The notes beneath the pieces were generated by a model that was not told where the DNA came from, did no database searches, and worked only from the letters and a program-made list of their open reading frames with translations. From NCBI RefSeq assembly GCF_021474685.1, contig NZ_JAKEIT010000019.1, positions 1 through 45,033 on the forward strand: a DNA stretch of 45,033 nucleotides, in the 5' to 3' direction. Below, piece by piece: positions 1 through 8,166 of this stretch. Position numbers and translations under genes: made by a program. Position 1 is the stretch's first letter, and every line of letters begins with the position of its first letter. This DNA is from Tetragenococcus halophilus (GTDB lineage Bacteria; Bacillota; Bacilli; Lactobacillales; Enterococcaceae).

Positions 1-15
1 CGATGAGCGAATTAT

Positions 16-43
16 TTGAAAAAGATTTGCTTTATGTTATACT
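16..43 (+). promoter_or_regulatory. ssrA promoter
   Basis: TTGAAA (16-21) and TATACT (38-43) are separated by 16 nt, and a TG dinucleotide at 35-36 makes an extended -10. Predicted start is near 50, about 23 nt before the mature tmRNA 5' end, as expected for a precursor trimmed by RNase P. Confidence 0.75.
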
Positions 44-72
44 AGACTTTGGTAGAAATACCCCTTAATTAA

Positions 73-435
73 GGGGACGTTACGGATTCGACAGGCATAG
101 ATTGAGCTTGAATTGCGCTTCGTAGGTTGCGTCTACGTAAAAACGCTCAGTTAAATATAACTGCTAAAAATAATAACAATTCTTACGCTTTAGCTGCGTA
201 AAACCAGCTAACGTAGATCCTCTCGGCATCGCCCATGTGCTCGAGTAAGGGTCTCAAATTTAAGTGGGATACGCATTAACTTTCCGTCTGGAAGTTAATG
301 AAGAGATCATCAGACTAGCTTTATAAGCGGTTTGTCACTCGACGGCTTATAAAGCGAAATTAATCGAGATGACTATAAGCGTAGATATTCAAGAGGCAAT
401 ATGTCTGGACGCGGGTTCAACTCCCGCCGTCTCCA
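73..435 (+). ncRNA. ssrA: tmRNA (ssrA)
   Basis: Transfer-messenger RNA that rescues stalled ribosomes and tags the unfinished peptide for proteolysis. The 5' end GGGGACG pairs with CGTCTCC at 428-434 to form the acceptor stem; the TTCAA T-loop lies just before it. The discriminator A is at 435 and CCA is not encoded, so it must be added. The tag frame runs from the GCT resume codon at 163 to TAA at 199-201 and reads AKNNNNSYALAA, ending in the LAA degron typical of Firmicutes. Length is about 363 nt, normal for the family. Identity is certain; the exact ends are inferred from stem pairing. Confidence 0.97.
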
Positions 436-453
436 TTTGGAGATTGATCAATG

Positions 454-496
454 CTTCTGATTGCTGATTTTTCAGCTTTCAGGAGTATTTTTTTTG
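454..496 (+). terminator. Intrinsic terminator of tmRNA
   Basis: A stem of 14 pairs with two mismatches (454-467 with 472-485) and a 4-nt loop is followed by a run of T at 488-495. It lies 19 nt after the mature 3' end. Confidence 0.85.
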
Positions 497-563
497 TTAT
501 TTTTTATGGTAAAATTATCTGACATAATTTATAAATAAATGTATTTTAAGTGAGGCTAAAATA

Positions 564-968
564 ATGCGATTATGGCATGAAGACTTGATATCATTATTAC
601 CTAGATAACAACTACTAGGGCAACACAGAGAATGTTGCGCTTTACGTAAAAAAGGGCGGGGGGAAAAACATGCAACGGTAAATTATGTTTTCCATCATTC
701 ACCTTATAAATTGTATCAATACCATGTTTTGGTTATGGAAGAAATATTAAAAAGAGGATATAAACCGAACAAGCAATGGTTTGATCCTTTATATCGGGGT
801 CAATCTTGGCCAAAATACGAAAGCATAAAAAGTTTAAAGCTCGAAAGATCTATTTATAAGGAACACGATATTTTGTATCTACAGGATTGTTTGGATAATC
901 TAAGAGAAAAAGGAATAGACCTACCTACAATTGTAGAGGGTAGAAAAAAGAAAATGTACGAAAAATAA
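564..968 (+). pseudogene. Broken small gene, TIGR02328-like / pyrimidine-dimer glycosylase-like family
   Basis: Reading from the ATG at 564 gives MRLWHEDLISLLPR, then a TAA stop at 606-608. The same frame continues through QLLGQHRECCALR and HATVNYVFHHSPYK to the stop at 968, about 134 residues in all. This is the full length and motif order of a small conserved family often labelled TIGR02328 or pyrimidine-dimer DNA glycosylase-like; the name is from memory. The stretch after CALR reads KKGRGEKH where I expect GKGWGKKH, so further substitutions have accumulated near the stop. An internal ATG at 711 would give only the C-terminal 85 residues, with no clear ribosome site. A single nonsense mutation in an otherwise open frame suggests recent decay. 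Confidence 0.7.
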
Positions 969-993
969 AAAAGTAATATTCTTGAATTTTTGG

Positions 994-1067
994 GCCGTTA
1001 ATATCGTATTAGCTACTTTATTAGATAATTAGTTAAAGTAGCTAATACAATTTTAGCGGCTTTTTTT
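994..1067 (+). terminator. Long intrinsic terminator
   Basis: Arms of about 27 nt beginning GCCG (994) and ending CGGC (1060) pair almost throughout and are followed by seven T. It closes the transcript of the broken gene upstream. Confidence 0.85.
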
Positions 1068-1284
1068 CGTTACTAGAGGGTTATTTATATGGTGAAAAAT
1101 ATTTTTATAGGGTTGAAATTAGGAAGTTTTACGTGTATTGTAATACGAAATATCATAAAAATCAGAATTATCAGATTTTTATTGTTATTACAAAAGAATT
1201 TAATAAGATTTTATATTTTAGTTTTATAAGTTACTTGTAGTAAGGATAGGAAGCTATCAATAAATAATTTTTGGAGGGTAAGTA
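1068..1284 (+). promoter_or_regulatory. Upstream region and weak promoter of the lyase/carrier operon
   Basis: TTGTTA (1182-1187) and TAAGAT (1204-1209) are spaced by 16 nt and are the best sigma-A candidate. Just upstream, an AT-rich inverted repeat (about 1156-1182, ATAAAAATC against GATTTTTAT) could be an operator. A good ribosome site, GGAGGG at 1273-1278, precedes the ATG at 1285. No gene is seen in this stretch. Confidence 0.4.
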
Positions 1285-2001
1285 ATGAACTTAATTGATT
1301 ATTTAAAAAGGCGTTCAAATACACTGATACCAGCAGCTGGTGATGGAGAAACATTTATGCAGTTAAATACAACAAACACACCAGCAATTTTTCTATCAGG
1401 AAAATTAACGGCTCGGAATTTAATTGCTGAAAAAAGTGAAGGGTTACTTTCAGTTACAGAATATGCCCAATTTGCTCATAATATGCGAATTAAAAAAGAA
1501 AAGCAGCTGATTCTTGATCTTCAGTCAGGCTTTGGGAATCCACTAAATACCTTTTATGCTGCTAAAAAATTAGAACGTAGCGGCGGAGATGTCTTACTTT
1601 TAAATGATCAAAGTTATCCTTCATATTCAATAGAAAAACCTGCAATTACTACAGATGAAGATCTAGTAGGAAAAGTTCGCGCAAGTTTAGACAGTTTTGA
1701 CAATCCAGAAACGCAGCTTTGGGTAAAACTGGATGGTTTACATGAATATGGAATAGCAGGTTTCAAAAAAAGAGCACAATACGTAGCCAATGCTGGTGCT
1801 CATGCTATTGTGCTTGCAAATTATTCTTCAAAAGAATTACAAACCATTTGTTCTATAGATTTAGCATTACCTTTAATAGCTACTTCAACAAAACGAACGA
1901 AAGAAGTAAATAATAAGGTAATCGCTTGGTTAGATGATGAAGGTTACCTTTTGCAAAGAGTGAATGAAATGAAAGAACAAATATTAGAAGAATGGTTATA
2001 A
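1285..2001 (+). CDS. Divergent PEP-mutase/isocitrate-lyase-fold protein, probably catalytically altered
   Basis: The 238-residue protein aligns by eye with the lyase encoded just downstream but has lost its signature residues. Where the lyase has DADTGYG this protein has LDLQSGFG (77-84), keeping one Asp. Where the lyase has EDQVWPKRCGH this one has NDQSYPSYS (107-115), so the catalytic Lys-Arg-Cys-Gly-His loop is absent. It is also about 60 residues shorter. The fold is therefore likely a PEP-mutase-superfamily barrel, either a pseudoenzyme, perhaps a partner subunit, or an enzyme with a different reaction. It is the first gene of a tight set, ending about 16 nt before the next start. The family is my reading of the alignment; the function is unknown. 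Confidence 0.7.
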   Translation: MNLIDYLKRRSNTLIPAAGDGETFMQLNTTNTPAIFLSGKLTARNLIAEKSEGLLSVTEYAQFAHNMRIKKEKQLILDLQSGFGNPLNTFYAAKKLERSGGDVLLLNDQSYPSYSIEKPAITTDEDLVGKVRASLDSFDNPETQLWVKLDGLHEYGIAGFKKRAQYVANAGAHAIVLANYSSKELQTICSIDLALPLIATSTKRTKEVNNKVIAWLDDEGYLLQRVNEMKEQILEEWL

Positions 2002-2017
2002 AGGAGTGTGCATCTTA

Positions 2018-2920
2018 ATGTTAAAAGATGAACGTATTAGACAAACGTTTAAAGAAGAAGTCCAAAGTGGTCGTATTATAAGAATGATGGTAGCGCCAGA
2101 TGCTTTAGCGGCGAAAATTAGTGAAAGGTTAGGTGCAAAAGCACTTTTTTCTGCGGGATATGCTACCAGTGCTTCAGCACTGGCGATGCCCGATCGGGGA
2201 GTGACTGACTTTGGTATTTCTTTAAAACGAACGCAAGAAATTATTGATGCAGTAAATATACCAGTATTTGCAGATGCTGATACAGGCTATGGTGATACTA
2301 ATAATGTACGTCGTACAGTTGAAAATTACGAAGCGATTGGTGCAGCAGGCTTATTTATTGAAGACCAAGTCTGGCCGAAACGATGCGGACATATGGCTGG
2401 CAAACAAGTTGTTTCAACGGAAGTTTTAGAAGAAAAAATAAAAGTTGCAGCTCACACACGTAAGCATGATGATTTTTTGATCATGTCTCGAACCGACGCT
2501 CGTACAGTATATGGTTTAAAAGAGGCAATTGCTCGTAGTAAGCGTTATAAAGCTGCTGGTGCAGACTTGATTTTTATTGAGGCACCACAAAGTTACGAAG
2601 AGTTAGTTGCTATTCACGAAGCCTTTCCTGATACGCCTTTAATGGCTAATATGATTGAAGATGGTTTAACACCTTTGGTAGATGCACAAGAATTAGAAAA
2701 GTTAGGTTTTAATATTGTAACCTATCCAACTGCTTTAACTTATGCGCAATCTTACGCAGAAGAGCAACTTATTAAACATCTAAATCGTGATGGAACAACT
2801 AAAAACTATAAAGAGCACATGATTACATTTCCAAGATTTAATGATTTTATTGGTTTAGAGCAGGTTAATGAACTAGATGCCACTTATGCTCCTGAAAATA
2901 TGAGGCAATATATGAAATAA
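2018..2920 (+). CDS. Isocitrate lyase/PEP mutase superfamily lyase (methylisocitrate-lyase-like)
   Basis: A 300-residue cytoplasmic enzyme with the complete superfamily signature: DADTGYG at 86-92 for Mg binding and the catalytic KRCGH loop at 121-125, followed by SRTDA. Members cleave C-C bonds in 2-methylisocitrate, 2,3-dimethylmalate or oxaloacetate; the substrate here cannot be told from sequence. I chose the ATG at 2018 because AAAGGAG at 2000-2006 is correctly spaced for it, while an in-frame GTG at 2006 overlaps that site. It sits between its degenerate paralogue and a MatC-like dicarboxylate carrier. No methylcitrate synthase or dehydratase is nearby, so a role in uptake and cleavage of an organic di- or tricarboxylate is more likely than a full propionate cycle. 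Confidence 0.88.
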   Translation: MLKDERIRQTFKEEVQSGRIIRMMVAPDALAAKISERLGAKALFSAGYATSASALAMPDRGVTDFGISLKRTQEIIDAVNIPVFADADTGYGDTNNVRRTVENYEAIGAAGLFIEDQVWPKRCGHMAGKQVVSTEVLEEKIKVAAHTRKHDDFLIMSRTDARTVYGLKEAIARSKRYKAAGADLIFIEAPQSYEELVAIHEAFPDTPLMANMIEDGLTPLVDAQELEKLGFNIVTYPTALTYAQSYAEEQLIKHLNRDGTTKNYKEHMITFPRFNDFIGLEQVNELDATYAPENMRQYMK

Positions 2921-2943
2921 AAACAAACAAAAGGAGAGGTTTC

Positions 2944-4245
2944 ATGGGGATAATGAGTATCGTTATAATAGCAATAATTATTGCTATTATTTGCGGGGAG
3001 AAATTCCGCGTAAATTCAGGCATTTTAGCGGTGGCTTTTGCCTATATAATTGGGAGTTTTATTTTAAATTTACTACCAGAGGAATTATATCTTCTTTGGC
3101 CAACACAACTTTTTATGGTTATCTTTGGAGTCTCTTTCTTTTTTAATTTTGCTAATACAAATGGCACGTTAGAAATATTAGGCAGCCATATTATTTATAT
3201 TTTTCGAGATCATTTATTTTGGTTGCCTTTAGGTTTTTTCTTTACTACAGCGCTGATTTCCGGCTTGGGAGGCGGTGTTTGGAGTTCAGTGCCTATTGTC
3301 GGCGCATTAGCTTTGCCACTTTGTAAACAAGCGAATATGAATAAGACAATTGTTTCTATTGCAGTTGTTCAAGGAGGACTGTCTGGAGGAAACTTTGTAT
3401 TTGGTCCTCATGGTGCGATTATACGTGCTTTAATCGAACGCAGTCCTTTAGCTGAACAATCTTTTGATCTTACAAATCAGATTTTCTTTGTTTCTATTTC
3501 TTATCCTATCCTTTTAATTTTATTGATGATGTTTTTGGATAAACGAAAAGCGAAACTTGAAACCTTACAACTAGCTAAACCCGAAACATTTAATAAACAA
3601 CAGAAAAAGACACTTAGTTTAATACTGCTTTTTATTTCTATAATGTTACTTGTACCTGTGATTAGTAATTTCAACCAATCACTCAAATGGTTGAGTGATT
3701 TAAATGAACGTTTAGACTTAGGGTTAGTCGCAATAATTTTTGGTCTTGTTGCATATATGCTGAAATTATCGGATGGAAGAAAAGTACTTGATCGGACTCC
3801 TTGGGATACGATCTGGTTAACATGTGGTATGGCATTTTTAATCGGTGTAGGAGCTGAAGCTGGTATTACACAGCAATTAGCTAATATTATTACTTATATT
3901 CCAACACCAGTCATGCCAATTGTACTTACCTTTTTATGCGGCTTTATGTCAATTTTTAGTAGTACAGTGGGTGTAATTGCTCCTTTGTTATTTCCAACCT
4001 TGGAAAGTATCTTTTTAGCAACAGGAATTAACCCAAGTTTGATTGCTATTTGTATTATTGTTGGTGGGTTTTCTGCTGGGGGAGCGCCATTTTCTGATGC
4101 CGGTAGTTTGTTACTTTCAGCTAGCGGAGGTGATTTAGGAGAACAAAAACAATTGTATCAACGTTTACTATTTAAAGTTGCTCCTTTATGTGTAGCTGCA
4201 GCAGTTGTGACGATGGGAATTCTAACGATTTTTTATTTTATATAA
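2944..4245 (+). CDS. MatC-like dicarboxylate carrier, ion transporter superfamily
   Basis: A 433-residue integral membrane protein with about ten to twelve hydrophobic segments. The N-terminal half has glycine-rich re-entrant regions (SGLGGGVWSSVPIVGALALP and QGGLSGGNFVFGPHG), and the C-terminal half repeats the pattern (FMSIFSSTVGVIAPLLFP and GGFSAGGAPFSDAGSLLLSA). This twofold organisation and the N-terminal MatC domain style indicate a carboxylate transporter of the IT superfamily. AAAGGAG at 2929-2935 precedes the ATG at 2944. It ends the operon with the lyase pair, so it probably imports that enzyme's substrate; malonate, malate or a methylated dicarboxylate are possibilities. The substrate is inference only. 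Confidence 0.8.
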   Translation: MGIMSIVIIAIIIAIICGEKFRVNSGILAVAFAYIIGSFILNLLPEELYLLWPTQLFMVIFGVSFFFNFANTNGTLEILGSHIIYIFRDHLFWLPLGFFFTTALISGLGGGVWSSVPIVGALALPLCKQANMNKTIVSIAVVQGGLSGGNFVFGPHGAIIRALIERSPLAEQSFDLTNQIFFVSISYPILLILLMMFLDKRKAKLETLQLAKPETFNKQQKKTLSLILLFISIMLLVPVISNFNQSLKWLSDLNERLDLGLVAIIFGLVAYMLKLSDGRKVLDRTPWDTIWLTCGMAFLIGVGAEAGITQQLANIITYIPTPVMPIVLTFLCGFMSIFSSTVGVIAPLLFPTLESIFLATGINPSLIAICIIVGGFSAGGAPFSDAGSLLLSASGGDLGEQKQLYQRLLFKVAPLCVAAAVVTMGILTIFYFI

Positions 4246-4573
4246 AAAAAGCGTTCACATGTAAAGCTATCCTTAAACAATAAATTTTTTTATTAATTGA
4301 GTACTTGTCATTAAATATTTGGCTATTTTTAAGCAGTCTAAAAAGTCACCTCAGTTTATAGCTAATTTAAAATGTTACATAAAAAATTGTAACAAAATTA
4401 CAAAGGTTTCTCAAAGAAAGTGATAATTTGTTGGTTCGTTATTTTAATTTAAGTTATACTAGTAAAAGAATGAGAAATGAACAATTATTAGTATCTTATT
4501 TAAAATGACTAGAAATGTTGTGATTTGTCATAAAAATAAAATCACAAAAGATCAATAAACAAGAGGTGGCAAC
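4246..4573 (+). promoter_or_regulatory. Intergenic region with promoter of the two-component operon
   Basis: TATACT (4455-4460) with a weaker TTGGTT (4431-4436) 18 nt upstream is the best promoter for the response regulator gene. The leader is about 105 nt. No open frame or convincing hairpin terminator for the upstream carrier is visible here; the rest is AT-rich. Confidence 0.5.
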
Positions 4574-5296
4574 ATGAATTTACTAATGATCGAAGATAAT
4601 GAATCTGTTTGTGAAATGATGCAAATGTTTTTTGTAAATGAAGGCTGGGAAGTGACTTTTAAATATGATGGGCAAACGGGCATTGATGCCTTTTTAGAGG
4701 ATCCACAAAATTGGGATATGATCATACTAGATTTAAATTTGCCCGAGCTAGATGGTATGGTTGTAGCTCGTAAAATTCGTGAGGTTTCTAGTACGGTGCC
4801 ATTAGTGATGTTAACAGCTAGAGATTCAGAAAGTGATCAAGTGATTGGGCTTGAAATCGGCGCAGATGATTATGTAACTAAGCCTTTTAGCCCACTGACT
4901 TTAATTGCGCGAATCAAGGCGCTTCATCGTCGTAGTGATTTAAGAAGTACCGCAGCGACAGAAGAAGTTCAAGAAAGTGATACGGAATTTGACGTAAAAA
5001 CAGCACATTTTCAAATGAATACCAAAACCAGAGAAGCTTATTTAAATGGCGAAGAGATTGTTGATTTAACTCCTAAAGAATTTGATTTACTTTATACATT
5101 AGCCAATAAGCCACGACAAGTATTTTCCAGAGAAAAATTGCTTGAGTTAGTATGGGATTATCAATATTTTGGTGATGAACGAACAGTAGACGCACATATC
5201 AAAAAGTTGCGGCAAAAGATTGAAAAAATTGGACCGCAAGTGATTCAAACGGTTTGGGGCGTTGGCTATAAGTTTGATGATTCGGGTGTTGAATAA
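4574..5296 (+). CDS. OmpR-family response regulator
   Basis: A 240-residue DNA-binding regulator. The receiver domain (about 1-120) has the acidic pair E7/D8, the phospho-acceptor D53 in ILDLNLP, and K103 in VTKPF. A winged-helix domain (about 135-235) carries the family pattern LTPKEFDLLYTLA followed by ERTVDAHIKKLRQK and the TVWGVGYKF wing. AGAGGTGGCAAC precedes the ATG. Its stop overlaps the kinase start by one base (TAATG), so the two are translationally coupled. I cannot assign it to a named enterococcal system. It is distinct from the LisR/EtaR-type regulator near the end of the window. Confidence 0.93.
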   Translation: MNLLMIEDNESVCEMMQMFFVNEGWEVTFKYDGQTGIDAFLEDPQNWDMIILDLNLPELDGMVVARKIREVSSTVPLVMLTARDSESDQVIGLEIGADDYVTKPFSPLTLIARIKALHRRSDLRSTAATEEVQESDTEFDVKTAHFQMNTKTREAYLNGEEIVDLTPKEFDLLYTLANKPRQVFSREKLLELVWDYQYFGDERTVDAHIKKLRQKIEKIGPQVIQTVWGVGYKFDDSGVE

Positions 5297-6741
5297 TGCG
5301 TTATTTATACCAACAGTTGCTAGCTTTCTGGATTGTGATCTTAGTGACGCTAGTAACACTAGGGATTACTTTTACTCAAATGACAAAACAAACAATTGAA
5401 GAAAATAATTATCATCAACTTTTTGGTTATGCTGATGCAGTAGTAGAAGAAATCAATGACAATATGCCAGCCAACTCATTGGAGACGGCGATTCAAAACT
5501 CCTTGAATCGTTCAGAGGCGATGTTAAACCAGCAAAATGTCCACTTTACTTTTATTACTGATTCAAAAGAAGTGATTTATCCAACTAGGCCAGAAAAGCA
5601 GATTTCATTTCCCTTTAATAATTTTTGGAAGCAGCTTCATGCAGGGCAGCAACAACAAGTAACGGCAAGTGAGAATATTTATGGGGAAGAAGAAGCTACT
5701 TCTTATGCGATGATTCCCTTTAATTTAGACAACGACTTTTATGGTGCGCTGATTGTGACGCAATCTGCTCAAAATGTAAAAAATTCAGTGACAGAATTTA
5801 CCAATAATTTACTAAAAGGGTTTGTCTTATCTGTTATTGTTGCTTTGGTGATCAGCTTTTTATACGCTAAAGTCTTGGTAAGACGAATCAACCGGATGAA
5901 AGAAGCAACAAAAGAAATCGCTAATGGAAATTTTGATAACAAATTGCCTTCACGTCATCGCGATGAGTTTGATGAATTGGCCGAGGACTTTAATAAAATG
6001 ACGGATTCTTTAAAAGAATCGCAAGAAGAAATAGATCGACAAGAAGAGCGACGTAGACAGTTTATGTCGGATGCTTCTCATGAGATGCGCACGCCATTAA
6101 CTACAATTAATGGTTTACTGGAAGGACTACAATACCAAGCAATTCCAGAAGATCAAAAGGATAACGCCATTCGTTTAATGAAAAATGAAACCAATCGTTT
6201 AATTCGTTTAGTCAGTGAAAACCTAGATTATGAAAAAATCCGGACAAACCAAATTTCTATTGTAGTGAAGAAATTTGACGGTACACAAGCATTACAAACG
6301 ATATTAGTACAGATGGAGAAAAAAGCAGAAGAAGCCAATGATCAGCTGATTTTAGAAACAAGTGAATCAGTTCCGATATTTGCAGACTATGATCGATTTG
6401 TTCAAATTGTTGTTAATATTATTCAAAATGCTATTCAGTTTACTGAAGATGGCGAAATTCGTATTAAGATTGAAAAAGGTTATCTAGAGACGATTGTCAC
6501 GATTGCTGATACTGGGATTGGTATGACTGAAGATCAAGTAAATAATATCTGGGAACGTTATTATAAAATTGATCCTTCTAGAAAAAATAAAAAATTTGGA
6601 GAATCAGGTTTAGGGTTACCGATCGTACAACAATTGGTAAACATGCATAAAGGAACAATCGAGGTTCACAGCAAGCCCAATGAAGGTACTAGCTTTGTTA
6701 TCACTTTCCCTGATACTGATCCGGATAAAGAAGTCGAATAA
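5296..6741 (+). CDS. Sensor histidine kinase, partner of the preceding regulator
   Basis: A 481-residue membrane kinase. Its parts are TM1 at about 7-27, an extracytoplasmic sensor of about 140 residues, TM2 at about 172-194 and a HAMP linker at 195-250. The H-box SDASHEMRTP has the phospho-accepting H262. The N-box (NIIQNAIQF, 374-382), G1 DTGIGM (405-410) and G2 GESGLGL (435-441) form a complete ATPase. The acidic/polar extracellular domain resembles no sensor I can name. The next genes, on the opposite strand, are an ABC-like pair, and a shared bidirectional terminator separates them. Signal and target genes are unknown. Confidence 0.92.
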   Translation: MRYLYQQLLAFWIVILVTLVTLGITFTQMTKQTIEENNYHQLFGYADAVVEEINDNMPANSLETAIQNSLNRSEAMLNQQNVHFTFITDSKEVIYPTRPEKQISFPFNNFWKQLHAGQQQQVTASENIYGEEEATSYAMIPFNLDNDFYGALIVTQSAQNVKNSVTEFTNNLLKGFVLSVIVALVISFLYAKVLVRRINRMKEATKEIANGNFDNKLPSRHRDEFDELAEDFNKMTDSLKESQEEIDRQEERRRQFMSDASHEMRTPLTTINGLLEGLQYQAIPEDQKDNAIRLMKNETNRLIRLVSENLDYEKIRTNQISIVVKKFDGTQALQTILVQMEKKAEEANDQLILETSESVPIFADYDRFVQIVVNIIQNAIQFTEDGEIRIKIEKGYLETIVTIADTGIGMTEDQVNNIWERYYKIDPSRKNKKFGESGLGLPIVQQLVNMHKGTIEVHSKPNEGTSFVITFPDTDPDKEVE

Positions 6742-6767
6742 AAGACTGGAGTACAAAAAAAGATAAA

Positions 6768-6819
6768 AATAGCCGAACTATAAGAAGAGATTACTTCTGC
6801 TTTTATAGTTCGGCTATTT
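6768..6819. terminator. Bidirectional terminator
   Basis: A 17-bp perfect stem (6768-6784 with 6803-6819, core AGCCGAACTATAA) has an inner AGAAG/CTTCT hairpin, with A-rich and T-rich flanks. It can stop both the kinase transcript and the convergent minus-strand pair. Confidence 0.85.
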
Positions 6820-6827
6820 GTTTTATT

Positions 6828-7316
6828 TTAAAGAATTTCGTCAATATTTATGGAGTGGAGTAGTTGCTCATTTTTACTAAATAATAATATCCGTAATGAG
6901 TACTTTTGGACAAGTTGATGACAAAAACCTAAAAGCCATTGCATTTGTCCAACAGTCATTTGATCAAAACAATCATGAAGGTAAATAATCGAAGTTTCTT
7001 TTAACAACAAGTGTACAAATTGTAATTTGATTTTATCAATTTGAGAAAGTTCGTGTTTCTGCTTGGTAAATAACCTGGGACTGATCTCAGCTAATTTGAT
7101 ATAGGATAAAAGCTTTGGACGTTTGGTTTTTTCTACACCTAGAAGGACATTTTCTTTTAATGATAAATAAGGTAATTGTTGCCAATCTCCTGTAACTTCA
7201 CCAATAGAGGGCTGTGTTCGTTTGTTTTTTTGCTCTAAGAATTTCTTTTCGTAAACGTCGGTTGCTACAAGATAAAAACCAGCAGCTAATTGTTCTACAT
7301 TAGTTATTTGTTCCAA
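6828..7316 (-). CDS. Degenerate ABC ATPase-like protein lacking Walker A
   Basis: The 162-residue product resembles an ABC nucleotide-binding domain from the Q-loop onward. LSLKENVLLG (51-60) matches the usual TVxENVxLG segment, LSQIDKIKLQFVHLLL starts where the LSGGQ signature belongs, and SIIYLHDCFD (109-118) occupies the Walker B position. No P-loop GxxGxGKS exists, the signature glycines are missing, and the Walker B catalytic Asp-Glu is His-Asp. The N-terminal 40 residues are too short for a normal beta-core. It overlaps the upstream permease by 17 nt, so the two are co-expressed. Either a pseudo-ATPase regulatory subunit or a decaying gene; the open frame argues for retention. Confidence 0.6.
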   Translation of the reverse strand: MEQITNVEQLAAGFYLVATDVYEKKFLEQKNKRTQPSIGEVTGDWQQLPYLSLKENVLLGVEKTKRPKLLSYIKLAEISPRLFTKQKHELSQIDKIKLQFVHLLLKETSIIYLHDCFDQMTVGQMQWLLGFCHQLVQKYSLRILLFSKNEQLLHSINIDEIL

Positions 7317-8058
7317 ATTTATGCCTCCAAAAGTAATGAACGCCTATTGCACCGATTTGAGTTGGAAAAATTAGGAAAATAAAATTTCGAATCGTTTGAC
7401 CAAGAGATATAAAAAGAATTTTTGTCCATTCCTTACTAGATAATAAAATTGTCTGGATCAGTGCCTGATTTGTACGAGGAAAACGTACGACTAAATGGTC
7501 TAGATTGTCTTGTCCAAACTGTTCAGTGATTGTATTTGTACCATGGACCATTTCAATGATTTTCAAATGTTGATTTAAAATAATTCCTACAAAAAAATGT
7601 TGAAGAAGCATTATCATAGTTGCAAAAATTAAAATAAAGAAGAATAAAGGAAAAATCGTTTCTAATAAATTAAGATAAACCCAAGAAAGCGTTCTATTAC
7701 CTGAGTTTTTCCAGATCAGATATTCTTTTTCTTTAACTATTTGACAAATAAAAAAATAAATGAAAAATAGGGCCGTAAAAAAAATAAGGGCTGCTTTTTT
7801 TACGAAATCATAGTAACGACCGATAGTTTCAGTAGGTTCTTGTATATATCTTAAGATGCTTTGTTTTTCTAATGAATAGCCAGAAGAACTCAGTAAGTCT
7901 TCCATATGGGTATAAATGTAAGGTAATGAAATTTTTAAACTATCAATAATAAATAATAAAAAAAAGGAAATGACTAAAAAAATTACATAAAAAGTGGTCA
8001 TACGTCGATGATATTTTAGGCTAGCTAAAGCAATTTTTGAAAAAGACATAACTCTCAC
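7300..8058 (-). CDS. ABC permease-like membrane protein (FtsX/BceB-like half)
   Basis: A 252-residue membrane protein with four likely TM segments: about 20-42, 88-110 (ALIFFTALFFIYFFICQIV), 130-152 and 218-240. The start MSFSKIALASLKYHRRMTTFYVIF resembles the first helix of FtsX/BceB-type permeases, which often begin with a basic LKYHRR motif. It is far shorter than a full 600-residue BceB permease and has no large extracellular loop. Translation may begin at the second Met (codon 4). Its stop lies inside the next gene, the ATPase-like partner. The location after a two-component system recalls Bce-type peptide-sensing modules, but direction and domain loss make that only a suggestion. Confidence 0.6.
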   Translation of the reverse strand: MRVMSFSKIALASLKYHRRMTTFYVIFLVISFFLLFIIDSLKISLPYIYTHMEDLLSSSGYSLEKQSILRYIQEPTETIGRYYDFVKKAALIFFTALFFIYFFICQIVKEKEYLIWKNSGNRTLSWVYLNLLETIFPLFFFILIFATMIMLLQHFFVGIILNQHLKIIEMVHGTNTITEQFGQDNLDHLVVRFPRTNQALIQTILLSSKEWTKILFISLGQTIRNFIFLIFPTQIGAIGVHYFWRHKFGTNN

Positions 8059-8117
8059 CTTCTTGATTTTAGTATATAAAATGAGTTTGAAAAAAATATG
8101 AATATCCTATAGTAAAA

Positions 8118-8157
8118 AAAAGAAATCCGACATCAATGATTGATATCGGATTTCTTT
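8118..8157. terminator. Bidirectional terminator
   Basis: The repeat AAAGAAATCCGA...TCGGATTTCTTT pairs over about 18 bp with a short loop (8118-8157) and has A-runs and T-runs on either side. It ends the minus-strand ltaS transcript. Confidence 0.85.
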
Positions 8158-8166
8158 AGTTGTATC

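Noticed and set aside
4248-4263. cre-like CcpA site AGCGTTCACAT
   Set aside because: Two key positions of the left half are wrong and it lies behind the carrier gene, more than 300 bp from the next start.
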